Assembly: GCA_949751835.1 (NCBI GenBank)
Contig: CATKHK010000010.1
Coordinates: 372,001 to 436,000 of the forward strand
DNA: 64,000 bases
Source: Blepharisma japonicum
Taxonomy: Eukaryota > Ciliophora > Heterotrichea > Heterotrichida > Blepharismidae
Direction of reading: 5' to 3'
Both the position numbers and the translations under genes were made by a program. Below the pieces are notes generated by a model. That model had not been told where the DNA came from, searched no databases, and worked only from the letters and a program-made list of their open reading frames with translations. Shown here in pieces: positions 53,903 through 64,000 of this stretch. The stretch's first letter is position 1. Every line of letters begins with the position of its first letter.

Positions 53903-55276
53903 TTATTTTGCAATGCCATACCAAAACATCACTACTCCCATAAAAGCGATCCCTGACATGAAAACCATTACAAATCTGCAAAGTAGCAAATCTGCGCTAT
54001 ACCAAGAACTCCCAGGGTGAGCTTTTACATAAAACAAGCATGGTAAAATATAGCTAATGATAGGGTTTGTTAAAGACCCTACAAGACTAAGCACAGAAAT
54101 AATATTAGGCGCAACCCAAGAAAGCCCTAGACCTCCAAATACCAAAATCGTAGCAAGTGCTAAAAACTCTGTCCTCGGCGCTGGTTTATCTTTGAAAATA
54201 AGTGATAAAGTTGCATTTCTGCATGGATGAAGCAGCATTGGGCATCCACACAATAATGTAATAAACATGGTAATTGTTCCTACAATGACTCCAGCGCTTC
54301 CTTCTCTATAATTTGCACTTAAAATAATTTTGGGGAAATTTTCATAGTCTCCTTTTTCATCGTAAAAAGTCAAATATCCGAAAACTCCGACTAAGACATA
54401 AATTATCATAACTGTCAATAGGCCTCTCCAAAGGAATTTGTGTCCTCTGACTGTCGTTCTTCTATTTAGGCCTGCATAAATCATTAAAACGCTAGGATGG
54501 CATGTATAAGCGAAAAATATCAAAGGGCACATCATAAAGATCCTATATGGGTCTATCTCTGCCACTGGGGCTTCTGTGAATCTGTCTAGGGTTTCTCCAT
54601 CTTTCATGACGAAAAATTCAATTGTAACTAAAATGGCCAAATAAGCACACGCAGCAGTACTCAGCGCTGAGGTATATCTTAATGCTGAAATTTTTTTGGC
54701 GATAGTTAAAGGATATACTATAAAAACAGCCATAATTCCTCCCCAAAGGAATTGGTTTTTCAGTATTGAATTATCGATTCCCATAAGGTGAAAAACGTGT
54801 GGGCCGAGACCCATAAGAATGACTAAGTAAGCTACATAGATCCCAAAGTTGTTGATGATAATAATTACCTCGCAAAATGTACGCATTCTGGGACCGTATA
54901 AAGTTTCCCCTAAACCTTCATAGGAAGCTACAGTAGTCCAGTCTGAAGATGTGATAAGTAATCTCGATGTATAAAGGCTTGCCAAAAATCCTGCAATGAG
55001 GATAAAGAAACCCAGGTATAGCCCAACAAGATTTACAGCATAAGGTAGAGTAAGAATGCCTGCTCCGATTGTAGCAGCCAGGATATTGAAAACACTACCT
55101 TTTAATGAGCCAGGACTAAATCGTTCTTCAAGCAGCCTAGATGGGTGGCGGAAGTATAATTTTATCAGCTCCCATGTGATTTTTTGAGGCTGTTGGTTTG
55201 CATTTTCTGCAGGTTCTGTCTGATTGGTATTTGAATTGTCGACTTTATCTTCTTTGAGGAGATGATAATCACCCAT
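53903..55276 (-). CDS. Amino acid/auxin permease (AAAP, SLC38-like) transporter
   Basis: 457 residues and about eleven membrane helices. The first helix region GSVFNILAATIGAGILTLPYAV is the AAAP signature with the unwound GAGIL substrate/sodium site. Later helices include LFIAG-like and VGVFGYLTFYD segments. The N-terminal 60 residues are cytosolic, acidic and carry HPSRLLEERF just before the first helix. Members move neutral amino acids, coupled to sodium or protons, across plasma or vacuole membranes; the specific substrate cannot be read here. All seven Trp codons are TGG. It converges with GPEDPR copy 2 (110 bp). Stop TAA. Confidence 0.92.
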   Translation of the reverse strand: MGDYHLLKEDKVDNSNTNQTEPAENANQQPQKITWELIKLYFRHPSRLLEERFSPGSLKGSVFNILAATIGAGILTLPYAVNLVGLYLGFFILIAGFLASLYTSRLLITSSDWTTVASYEGLGETLYGPRMRTFCEVIIIINNFGIYVAYLVILMGLGPHVFHLMGIDNSILKNQFLWGGIMAVFIVYPLTIAKKISALRYTSALSTAACAYLAILVTIEFFVMKDGETLDRFTEAPVAEIDPYRIFMMCPLIFFAYTCHPSVLMIYAGLNRRTTVRGHKFLWRGLLTVMIIYVLVGVFGYLTFYDEKGDYENFPKIILSANYREGSAGVIVGTITMFITLLCGCPMLLHPCRNATLSLIFKDKPAPRTEFLALATILVFGGLGLSWVAPNIISVLSLVGSLTNPIISYILPCLFYVKAHPGSSWYSADLLLCRFVMVFMSGIAFMGVVMFWYGIAK

Positions 55277-56250
55277 CTTTATAACTTTAACTGATTAATT
55301 TATCGATTTTGGATATTTTGTAAACTTCAAAGAAAATTTATAGTATATTCATAGAAAGATTGTTAGGAAAATTGATAAAAATTTTTAGGTAGTTAAGTCA
55401 ATAAGGAAGTCATAAGAAAATAAGCGATTTTTTTATTTTTATAATGGTATTGATTTTAACGAAAATAAGTAGAGGTTTCAAGTAATTCTGATAATGAGAG
55501 TTAGTTTATGATAAGGAAAGGTGTTTTAAATGCGAAGTTTAATCAGAAAATACGAAAATGGATATCATTATTTAATGGCTTTAAAAACTTACATATTTAT
55601 AAGCAATTATCTATTTAAAGAAATGATTTTGACAGATATCCAAGTCATCATATTTTCACTTTTGGTATATGAAGAGTAAAGAGAAATTAGTGCCTGAGTT
55701 ATTTATTAAAATAAATTGAATTAATCAGATAAATAATTTTTCGTTAATCCAAATTAATTTTGGATTTATTTATTTGGATATTCTATAAAAATTGATTTAA
55801 TCTTATATTTTAATATGATGAGTATTTAATTTTCATTTTTAATCGGCAATAAAAATAAAATTTGGAATTTTTACAAAAAATTTTCTAAATTTTAATATTA
55901 AAAAGCTAAATAATTTTAATTTTCAAAAATATCATATCTTAGTCAAAATTGGCATCTTAATTTAATAATTTTATTATTGGGAACATTAAGAATTAGATTT
56001 AGTATTATACTAATTGAATTTATATTTTATTCAAAGCTGGCAAAAAAGAGTAATTTAGCTCTGAATAGCAAGCATAGTGGGCACTTACAGTTAGAACCAA
56101 CTATCTCCAATCCAAAATCGGAGCGTCACATCTCCAGGAAGTTATCGCTTTGGTCGAGGACCTTCAAATAATCATGGATTCCTCTCACTGGGTTTACAAT
56201 CAAGGAGCTGTCCTTTTTAACCTTATAAAAATATTATTTGGAACACAAAT
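55277..56250. other. Divergent gap with a GC-richer segment
   Basis: About 975 bp. Up to 55975 it is very AT-rich. From about 56040 to 56215 the GC content rises and two overlapping plus frames are open (for example NPKSERHISRKLSLWSRTFK in one, and SVTSPGSYRFGRGPSNN in the other). It could be a short exon, a remnant or a structured RNA. I could not match it to a known RNA. Confidence 0.3.
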
Positions 56251-58284
56251 ATGAAATTAACTCACCTTTTTCTCTTGATATTTTTATTATCTCCTACAAA
56301 GAGTGATTATGCAACTTGTGTGTCTGAATTAAAATCATGAGTCAAAGGAATTCCTGGAGGCTATACAGGAAGCAGTGATAAGTATTCACAAATGGTAGCA
56401 TATTCAGGAAAGGGTTTAAATGATCTTGGGCTATACTATGAGTGCATAGACTTAGAAGGTGCAAGCTACGTTATTTTTCAATTAAGCCAAGTCCCAGCAT
56501 TAGTTTTTGGTTTTTGTTTTCCTAAAGAATGCACAATTGATGATTACTGAGAAATCATCAATGAGATTCCTAAAAACACTACATCAGATGAGCTATTCCC
56601 TTACTTTTCTCAATATTTTCCTCATAGTGAATCAACTCAGGCAAGAATTTTAGCTGATCAGGGATTTGAAATAAATTTATCTATTCATTTTCCTGAAAGT
56701 TCAGTTAAAACTCTTTCAGATTTTACTGCAGGCTCATCATTGATGCTAGTTTTTGTAATTCTATTATTAGCTGCGTGTATTTCAGCTACTTCTATAGAGA
56801 TTTACAGGATTTTATATGTAAAAAAACAAGACTTAGCCTCAACTATTATATCAGAAAACTCTATGTTAAAATATGACCCTGAAAGAGTCTCGTTTTCTTC
56901 TTTTATCCATAAAGAAAGTGAATTTCCTAACACAAAAGCTATGGAAATTTTATTATGCTTTTCATGATATTCAAATATTCCTAAGCTGATATCTGCAAAA
57001 ACTAAAGAAAAGAAAAGTGTTTTGGATACGTTTAATGCTTTAAGAGTATTTTCTATATTGTGAATTATTATTGGGCATACAGGATTATATAGGCTATATG
57101 ATAGTGTAGATATTAATATTGATAGAGTTCAAGTTTATTTTAAAAAAACTGTTTATACACTATTATTTTCAGCACCATATGCTGTGGATACATTTTTTTG
57201 AATAGCTGGATTTTTACAGTCATATGTGATGATTAATTACTTGATTTCTAAGCCAAAAGTGAACTGGTTTATGGTTTTTCTACATCGATATATAAGAATC
57301 TTCCCCTTTTATATCTTTATTATTTGTATCGGATGGGCATTTAGCCAATATATAGGGAATGGGCCTAAATGGTATAATGCTGAAGAAATCTTGCATAGGG
57401 ACTGTAAAGATTGGTTTTGAACAGCTATTATTTTTATCAATAATTTTTATATGCCTACACATGGTAGCATGGACTGTTTAGTGGGAGAGTGGTACATTGC
57501 TAATGATATGCAATTTTTCCTTATTTCTTTACCAATTGTTTACCTTTATACAAAGATAAGTAGAGCTTTTGGCTGGGTAATAAACATTTTTTTAACAGTA
57601 ATGAGCTTTATAGCATCATTTGCTATCGCTTTTGATGAAAATTTCAACACAGTGCTTTTTTCTGATCAAAATAAAAGATATATGGAAGATTTATATTATA
57701 AGCCTTATTGTAGAATAGCTCCATATGCAATTGGGATGTTAACTGGATTTATTTACTATACCTCAAAAAATGATACTGACGGCAGCTTTGATTATTGAGC
57801 ATATAGAATTTCTTTTAAAATAAAAAAAAATAAATGAATTAGATATTTCCTTTATTTTTTCGGAGCATTTCTAATGAATTTTTATATCTGGATACAATAT
57901 GATGCCTTTCAAGATATGGAAAAATGAAGCAGAGTTCAAAATTCACTTTATTTAAGTACTAACAGAATAGCATGGGGCTTATCCTTAACTTTAGTTATGC
58001 TACCAATCCTTCTGGGACACAATAAAGCATTATGCTCTATTTTAAGCTCAAATTTCTGAGCTCCATTAGGTAAGTTAACATTTGGTGTATTTCTATGTCA
58101 CATGATAATTGGAAGAATCATATTTTTCTCTCAAGGAAATTCTTATTACTTGGGTCAGCTGAATTTTTTTATAGATGCTATTGTTATCACAGTTTTAGCA
58201 TTTCTATTAAATTTTATATTAAGTTTACTTGTAGAAATACCTGTGCTAAATCTTGAAAGAGTGATATTAAAGACTAAGGTATAA
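56251..58284 (+). CDS. NRF-6-like membrane acyltransferase (acyltransferase 3 family)
   Basis: 677 residues when about nine TGA codons are read as Trp. A signal peptide (about 1-18) is followed by an NRF-type cysteine-bearing ectodomain (about 19-160: YATCVSEL, YECIDLEG, FGFCFPKECTIDDYW). Then comes a membrane helix (about 165-188), a cytosolic loop, and ten or so helices of the acyltransferase-3 domain starting NALRVFSILWIIIGHTG, where the conserved Arg and His sit. VDTFFWIAGFLQSY and HRYIRIFPFY are further family marks. The worm NRF-6/NDG-4 group transfers or transports lipophilic molecules; enzyme substrate unknown. Reading TGA as stop would cut it into six pieces. Stop TAA. Confidence 0.9.
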
Positions 58285-58417
58285 ATTATATGTTTATAAA
58301 ATAATTTTAATATATTAGTAAAAACTTAAAACGAAGGTGTAATAATGATTATTTGTAGTGATAAGCTCGAAGCTATAATAGAAAATGCAATTTTTTGGTA
58401 TTTATTCAATTAATATA

Positions 58418-59311
58418 TTAAACTCCAACTTTCTGTCGTATCTTTGCATTTTTATACTCAGCAATTTCCAAATCATCCACTTTCGACTCTAAATTTCTCA
58501 TATTTTCGTTGATTTTTTTGATATCATCAGAAAATTGGTCTTTCAGAACTAAAATCAGTTGGCTTTCTTCTCTTACTTTTAAAGACTTTAAGGATTCTGA
58601 TAAATTATCACTTTCTCTGCTATTCCTTTCAATTGCCCCGATTTTGGCTTTAATCGAATCAAAATCCGTTCCAATCTTCATAAATTTTTCATAATTTTTT
58701 TCATTTTCTATCAAAAATTTATTAAACACTTCCACTTTTAGCTCATAGACTTCTTTCTCCAGATCTTTAATATCATTTGTATTATCTTTTTTCATTTTTA
58801 TTGTTTCTTTTAAAAGTCTCAAATCTCTGTGTATAGCAATAAGGTTTTCATTCAATTTTTCTTGCACTTCTTCTAATTTTTTATTATCTTCATTTATTTT
58901 TCACACTGCCTGCGTCATACTGCTTCAATTCATAGATAATTCTTGGACTTTCTGATCTTGCTTATCAGAATTTTCTTCTATTTTAGTCTGAAATTGTTTG
59001 ATATATCAATTTTCACATTCTAATTTGCTAAGCCTTTCTTCAAGACTTTTAAATTTATCATCGATCTTTCTTTCTAATGTCGTTAAAGAAGCTTTATTAG
59101 ATTGGCTTATATTTTCTAGGGCTGACGAGAAGTTATTTTGGAATGAAGATGAGAGCTCTTCAAAAAGAACTGCACGAACTTCGTATGCGATGTGTACTTT
59201 TTGCTGGTGTAAAGAATTTTGAAATAGTTCAACCATATGATTTATCTGGGATAAATCTGAGTTTTTTGCTGAATTTGCAGGAGCTTTTGAAAATATGCTG
59301 ATCTCATCCAT
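58418..59311 (-). CDS. Coiled-coil protein, 297 aa
   Basis: Three TGA Trp codons (ENWYIKQ, MNWSSM and AVWKIN) join two standard-code fragments. Nearly the whole chain after residue 60 is heptad coiled coil (LERKIDDKFKSLEERLSKLE; LEKEVYELKVEV). The N-terminal 50 residues include an amphipathic helix (HMVELFQNSLHQQKVH). No membrane segment or known domain. Such proteins are frequent structural components of ciliate cortex and basal bodies; assignment is not possible. Converges with the acyltransferase gene (about 135 bp). Stop TAA. Confidence 0.7.
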
Positions 59312-59650
59312 ATTTTCTAATTAAATATTTTATAAAGTTTATTTAAATACTTTAGCATTAGATAGGCCCCATAAGCTATTGAAATATCTCAAACAAAATA
59401 TAAATATTAATTCTCATATAATGAACATATTTTATGCTTTTAATTCAATAATTAATTTCCAAATATAAAAAGAGATATAGTTTGCAAGACTTGCAATACA
59501 TAATCTATAAAATGGGTTTTTGCTGCTTATCATTTAATTATTATTATGAAATAAATATAAAAAATAGTTTTCCAGAGCACACAACAGATTTTTATCCTAT
59601 CTTATGATCGAAACTTTTGTTCCTTGCTCTTATTCGCTGAATTTTACAAA
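59312..59650. other. Intergenic gap
   Basis: About 340 bp of AT-rich DNA between two minus-strand genes. Nothing recognised. Confidence 0.4.
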
Positions 59651-60539
59651 TTAAATTTCATCTAACTCAATTTGTTTAACTTTCTCTATCCTTTTACTCT
59701 CCAAATTAAAGCAAAAATATGAATATAGCCAAACATATCTGTCTTTATGCTTAACTAATGCTAAAAAAATGTTTCTGCCATCATATGTCTTGTAAATATG
59801 ATCAAATGGTTCTATTCAGCACTCTCCAATAATTTTCCATACATATTCATTTCCAATATCGCTTTCATATATACAACCTTGAGCTTCAAAAACATAAACT
59901 CTCATATTGGCAGTTGCTAAAGTATTAGTAGCGCTTCCATTTAAAGCAATTTCAAAGAGTAGAGAATAAGATTCAATAAGTAGATCAAATTGCCAAATAC
60001 GGCTATATGTTTTTTCTAAAATTAAAATTGAATTATTAAACTGTGTGCACTCAAATTGATGGTGTTGAGCAGGATTTTCTGGTAAAATACTTCATTTCAT
60101 CAAATTTAAATCCAATTTTTTGTAAAAAGGCAAATATCGATTCTTAACAAATGAAAATTTAGAACCGAAAAAATAAACTGAGCCTTCATAGAAAGTTGGT
60201 CTTTGAGATACCTTCGATCCAATTGATTTTCTTTTCTACAGCATAACTCTGGAGATTAAATATGCAAGCTGAGCAGCTTCCTTGACTATATGAATTTTCA
60301 TATATCAGGATTTTTGAATTTAAAACTATTAAGGAGTTGTATTCTCTAAGTGGATCTATTTTAAAATTGATGGGCCCATATTTAAGCTGATTTATTTCTG
60401 TATAAAATTCCATTAGTTCTAAATTGCCATTTCAGAGCTTCCTTATCATGAAAAGAGTTTTGCTGATACAATCCTGAAGTTTTAAATCTTTTTGGCATAA
60501 TTTTATACTCGGAGTTGAAATTATATTTCCAAGATTCAT
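59651..60539 (-). CDS. Kelch-like protein gene with one apparent frame break
   Basis: About 295 residues if one extra base is skipped. The first frame runs MNLGNIISTPS to INWIEG; the second, shifted by one, runs QRPTFYEGSVYFFG to KQIELDEI and TAA. Comparison with the neighbouring decayed copy places the shift within 60199-60210. No GT-AG intron of 15 or 16 nt fits there. Repeated blades with Trp and Phe (KLWNGNLEL, RIWQFDLL, YVWKIIGE, YVWLYSYF) and the RPTFYEGSVYFFG motif suggest a kelch-type beta-propeller. Three TGA Trp codons are used. The break may be a real mutation, an assembly error or programmed frameshifting. Function unknown. Confidence 0.6.
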
Positions 60540-60774
60540 TACTATTTATTGTTATAATCTCATGATTTATATTAATTATTTCTTTTTATATGAGGTGCAA
60601 TTATAAAGAAAACTTAAAATCATTTTTTTGCATTATTAAATATATGGATAATCCAAATTTGATTAGCACAAAACTTCCTCAAGTAAGGTTAGTTAAATAA
60701 TTTATATGGCTTGATACAGCCTTAAACGTTTGGATACTAGTCTATTCATAGTTTAATGAATTAGGATTTACAAT

Positions 60775-61895
60775 TTAAAGTTGCTCTAATATGATTTCTT
60801 TAATTCTCTTTAAATTTTTTCCCTCTAAATTAAAGTAAAAATATGAATATAGCTTTTTATGAAAATTATCTTTTTTAATAAATGAGGCTACATAAATGCT
60901 TTCGCTATTATATGCCTTGCGAATTTGATTAAATATTATTATGCATATCCAAGTCATTTCCATACATATTGATTTCCAATAATATGATTATATTCTATCT
61001 TATGAGTCAAAAATTTATGATTTTAACAGATATACTATGCAAATTAAGTTTTAAAATAATTATGATGTTGAAATTAATTTTAGAAGTTATTTGAGCTTAA
61101 TTTGAAGAAGATATATCCTTGACTTTCAAAAACAAAAACTCTCATATCTGCAATTGCTCAAAGTTTTAGCATCTCTAAATTTTAGGGCAATTTCTGATAG
61201 CAGAGAATAGGATTCTATAACTTCTTCTCCCAATATTTTATGTTCTATAATAATAAAAAATTAGTTCGAATTTTTATAAAAAATTTATTAACTGTATATT
61301 AGAAAAAAATATTGATGCAAAAAATGGCTCTCATCCATGCAGCTAAAAAATATTTTTCATTAGCTTTTTCTCTGAGGATGAGAATTGCATCAAATGTCAT
61401 GTTTGGTAGAATCTTCTTCTGCAATCAAAATTGTTTTCTTAAATGGAGTGTACTGAGAACGAAAAAGAATTTCAGGATTTTAGGCAATATACTTCATTTC
61501 ATTGAATTCAAATCAAACTTCTTGCATAAAAAATAGCAATTAAAGAAATCCAAACAAGTGTTTGATCCAAAGAAAATTGACTGAATCTTGATAGAAAACT
61601 GATATGGGAGGACCCTCTAGTCAGTTGATATTCTTTTCTTCAGTATAACTTTGGAGATTGAATGCCCAAGCTGAATTCCTCTATCAGAAATGTGAATTTT
61701 CATATATTAGAAGTTTTGAATCTAAAAGTTGCACATAGTCGCAAAAATCATTTGCTTTAAAGTTGATGGGCATATATTTAAGCTGATATGTGTGGTATCA
61801 AATTCGATAAGCTGCAAACTACCGTTTCAAACTTTCTAAGATATTTGTTGCAATTATGATCGAGATTTTACCTCAAGTTTACAATGGATTAAACT
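60775..61895 (-). pseudogene. Decayed tandem copy of the kelch-like gene
   Basis: Homology with the neighbour runs along its whole length but switches among all three frames. Identifiable blocks are KVWNGSLQLIEF (against KLWNGNLELMEF), LQSY..EK.INWLEG, an internal region with stops, and the tail KLYSYFYFNLEGKNLKRIKEI (against WLYSYFCFNLESKRIEKVKQI). At least four frame changes plus in-frame TAA/TAG show it is not functional. There is also added sequence around 61000-61100. It is a tandem duplicate (about 235 bp apart) that decayed after duplication. Confidence 0.82.
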
Positions 61896-61932
61896 CCCAA
61901 ACCCCCTATTTATATAAAATCCATATTAAATT

Positions 61933-62517
61933 ATGTTCAAGAATTTAGGATCTTTCTTTTGCTGCAAAAGATCAAGAGGCAAGTCTAGAGTTGAGCCTCC
62001 TACGAAAAAAATTAAAACCCTTTCAGAGTGCCCAATTTGCCATGAAAGTATTGTTTCAGCTTCACTTACATCTTGTGGTCATACTTTTTGCGAATTTTGT
62101 ATCCTAAATCATCTCTTATACAAATCTGTAATTTTTACTTAGGATTGCCCTGTGTGCAGAAAAGAAATCACTAAAAGTTCGCTTTATCCCTGCTTCCAAT
62201 TTGATCAAGCGACTAAAGCAAATCTAGACCCAGAAGAATTGGAAAGTTGATATAAAAGAGAAATTGAATTAAAAAACTGGAAAAATTCAAGTAAATTGAA
62301 AAAGGCCAAGCCTGGGATGAAGATTGACGTCCTAAATGAAGCTGGAGAATGATGCTCAGGGGAAGTAAAAATGAAAATTGATTATGGTGATGAGTACCCG
62401 ATGCTTGTTATACATTTTGAAGACAAAGAAGACATTGATGACGAAATCATATCACAAAGCTCAGATAGACTTGCTCCTGTTGGATTTTATACCAAAAATG
62501 TGAAAAAAGTTATATAA
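61933..62517 (+). CDS. RING finger protein with a Tudor/MBT-like C-terminal domain
   Basis: 189 residues after removal of a 15-nt intron (62128-62142), with two TGA Trp codons (ESWYKRE, GEWCSGE). The C3HC4 RING uses C33, C36, C48, H50, C53, C56, C67 and C70 (CPICHES, SCGHTFCEFC, DCPVC). The intron falls inside the RING, just before the last zinc pair. A Lys-rich linker leads to MKIDVLNEAGEWCSGEVKMK, LVIHFEDKEDIDDEII and SSDRLAPVGFYT, the pattern of Tudor-knot/MBT-like domains (W..A.V, VHF.GW..K.DEWI, RLAP). The protein is probably a nuclear E3 ubiquitin ligase with a histone- or methyl-lysine-reading module; the reader part is inferred. Stop TAA. Confidence 0.85.
62128..62142 (+). other. 15-nt intron of the RING gene
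   Basis: Reads GTAATTTTTACTTAG, phase 0, with an in-frame TAG and T9/A10. Removal joins LLYKS to DCPVC and completes the RING. Confidence 0.92.
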
Positions 62518-62853
62518 CGATAATTAGGTAATTATAAACGGCTAGAACAACCTAATATTTAATCGTTAAGTGCATTGGCGAGAGATTGTTATCTGTTAGC
62601 TATTTTTAAGCAAAGTATTTTCATATTTAGACTGCTAAATACTTATAGTCTTCAATTTTATATGTAAATATATAAATTGTATTTCAAATAAATTAATTTC
62701 AATTTATGTGACGGCCTAAGGGTCACTTCATTATCTCATTGATAAGAGGTATTTATTTCCACTTGATTAATCTATCCAATTATTATGATTGTACAGTATT
62801 TCATTTAACTGAATTTCCATAATTAAAATAATGGTTTTTATAAATCTTAAACA
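62518..62853. other. Intergenic gap
   Basis: About 335 bp of AT-rich DNA between two plus-strand genes. A small stem (GTGAC ... GTCAC near 62709-62727) is present but weak. Nothing else recognised. Confidence 0.4.
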
Positions 62854-63960
62854 ATGGGAATAGATTGAGACGGAACTGCAGTTGGTTTTGCATTTTTAGG
62901 AGGATTTCTAATATCTATCTCTACAATCATCAACCTATACGTAATGGGAAGAATAACAGGCATGAGTGGAATTTTATTTACCATTTCTACATGAAATAAA
63001 AAAGAAGGCTTAATATGAAAAATAAGCTTCATTACTGGATTAATAGGAATTGTCTTATTACTTAGGCTTATTGCAGATAAAGATGTAGGTGGCCAAAAAA
63101 TATTTGATGGAGAAGAAGCTGGAGATAACTTAGATTTAGCTGGATGGATTATAGGTGGATTACTTATAGGAATTGGAACTAAGTGGGGAAATGGCTGCAC
63201 AAGTGGGCATGCTGTATGTGGGGTGCCAAGGCTTTCAATAAGATCTATTATAGCAACTTGCATATTTTTAGCATTTGGAGTCGCGACAGCAACGCTGAGA
63301 TATTATCAACCATTTCTAGATGATACTTTTGATGTGAGTAGTGGAGCTTATGATACTTATAGATTGGTCAGTGGATGGATTTATTTAGCCATTTTTGTAG
63401 GATTTTTGATTTACGCAACGATAAATACACTCTCAGAGGTCACAGATAAAATAAAGAAAATTGATTTATGAATATCTTGCTCTACTGGAGCATTGTTTGG
63501 ATTAGGACTTTTACTATCTGGAATGTGCAGAAGGACCAAGATTTTAGCATTTTTAACGTTAGCCGATGGTTGGGATCCTAGTCTTATATTTGTAATGGCT
63601 ACTGCTGTAGGTATTAATTTTATTGTTTTTCATTTTGTATTAAAACAAGAAAAGCCTTTATGCAACGAGAAATTTGGTATTCCTTCTAATAAAAAAATTG
63701 ATTATGGGATTATTTTTGGCCCTTCTCTTTTTGGAATTGGATGGGGTTTAACAGGTTTTTGCCCTGGGCCTGCTATGGCAAATCTAGTTCTTCTACCACA
63801 AGCAGCTTTAGAACTTCTATTTATTATAATCGGCCAAATCTGTACTGACTTCGCTTTAAAGAAATATGAAGCTCACAATGAAAATCAAAGCTCTAAAAAT
63901 GATTCTGAGCTAGTAGATCCTCTGATAAAGCATAATCCTTCAGACACTCGGTCTTCTTAA
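62854..63960 (+). CDS. YeeE/YedE-family sulfur (thiosulfate) transporter
   Basis: 368 residues, about the length of full bacterial YeeE/TsuA (about 350), with around nine membrane helices. The first half has the family motif GNGCTSGHAVCG (112-123), with Cys115 and Cys122. The second half repeats the theme with LSGMCRRTK and GLTGFCPGPAM, so the paired half-repeats and their cysteines are kept. In bacteria these cysteines pass thiosulfate across the membrane. Four TGA Trp codons occur (IDWDG, STWNKK, LIWKIS, DLWISC), so the gene is adapted to this nucleus and is not bacterial contamination. An acidic cytosolic tail ends in TAA. Acquisition from bacteria, old or recent, is possible. Confidence 0.92.
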
Positions 63961-64000
63961 TCATAATCTGAGCTTTATTAATTTTGATTTCTGAATACAG

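Noticed and set aside
56251-58284. Degenerate or broken acyltransferase with many stops
   Set aside because: All internal stops are TGA, read as Trp in this genome; no TAA or TAG interrupts the frame.
1-64000. tRNA, rRNA, snRNA, CRISPR or transposase genes
   Set aside because: I looked for box-B-like tRNA motifs, conserved snRNA starts, regular spaced repeats and transposase motifs and saw none convincing; tRNAscan-SE and Infernal would be decisive.

Overview
The window looks like macronuclear DNA of a heterotrich ciliate, most likely Blepharisma or a close relative. Three sequence facts support this. (1) TGA is read as tryptophan in at least fifteen genes, often at conserved Trp positions, while every gene ends in TAA or TAG. 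(2) All nine introns that could be placed are 15 nt long, or 16 nt in one case, and they repair reading frames exactly. (3) The DNA is AT-rich and gene-dense, with short spacers and genes on both strands. Stentor has similar introns but uses the standard code. Condylostoma reads TAA and TAG internally, which is not seen here.

Layout. 0.5-7.1 kb: a Myb/SANT protein, a type I membrane protein, an EF-hand protein and an ankyrin-DHHC palmitoyltransferase. 7.4-12.7 kb: an ABCA half-transporter, two tandem theta-class glutathione transferases and a coiled-coil protein with an MGC acylation start. 13-21 kb: two unrecognised proteins, a polycystin-2-type channel, a secreted saposin-like protein, another unrecognised protein and mitochondrial-type L-threonine 3-dehydrogenase. 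21.1-30.7 kb: one 3206-residue cysteine-rich surface protein carrying three copies (two full, one partial) of a 1263-bp repeat. 31.5-37.5 kb: an SDR, a casein kinase 1, a compact BET protein and a kinesin-1. 38.1-40.6 kb: ribosomal protein eS10 flanked by two related microproteins of 59 and 64 residues. 41-50.5 kb: a PARG, a C2H2 zinc-finger protein, a CRAL-TRIO protein, a histone H2A pseudogene and a Sey1/RHD3 ER-fusion GTPase. 51-58.3 kb: a tandem pair of secreted GPEDPR proteins, an amino-acid transporter and an NRF-6-like membrane acyltransferase. 58.4-64 kb: a coiled-coil protein, a kelch-like gene with a frame break next to a decayed copy, a RING-Tudor protein and a YeeE-type sulfur transporter.

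There is no operon structure. Recent local duplication is the main theme: GST pair, GPEDPR pair, microprotein pair, kelch-like pair and the internal repeats of the giant gene. No transposon, CRISPR array, rRNA or tRNA was recognised. Two observations stand out. Every intron has T at position 9 and A at position 10, which suggests a fixed branch point. About 35 Trp codons in housekeeping, kinesin and giant surface-protein genes are all TGG, whereas most other genes mix TGG and TGA.
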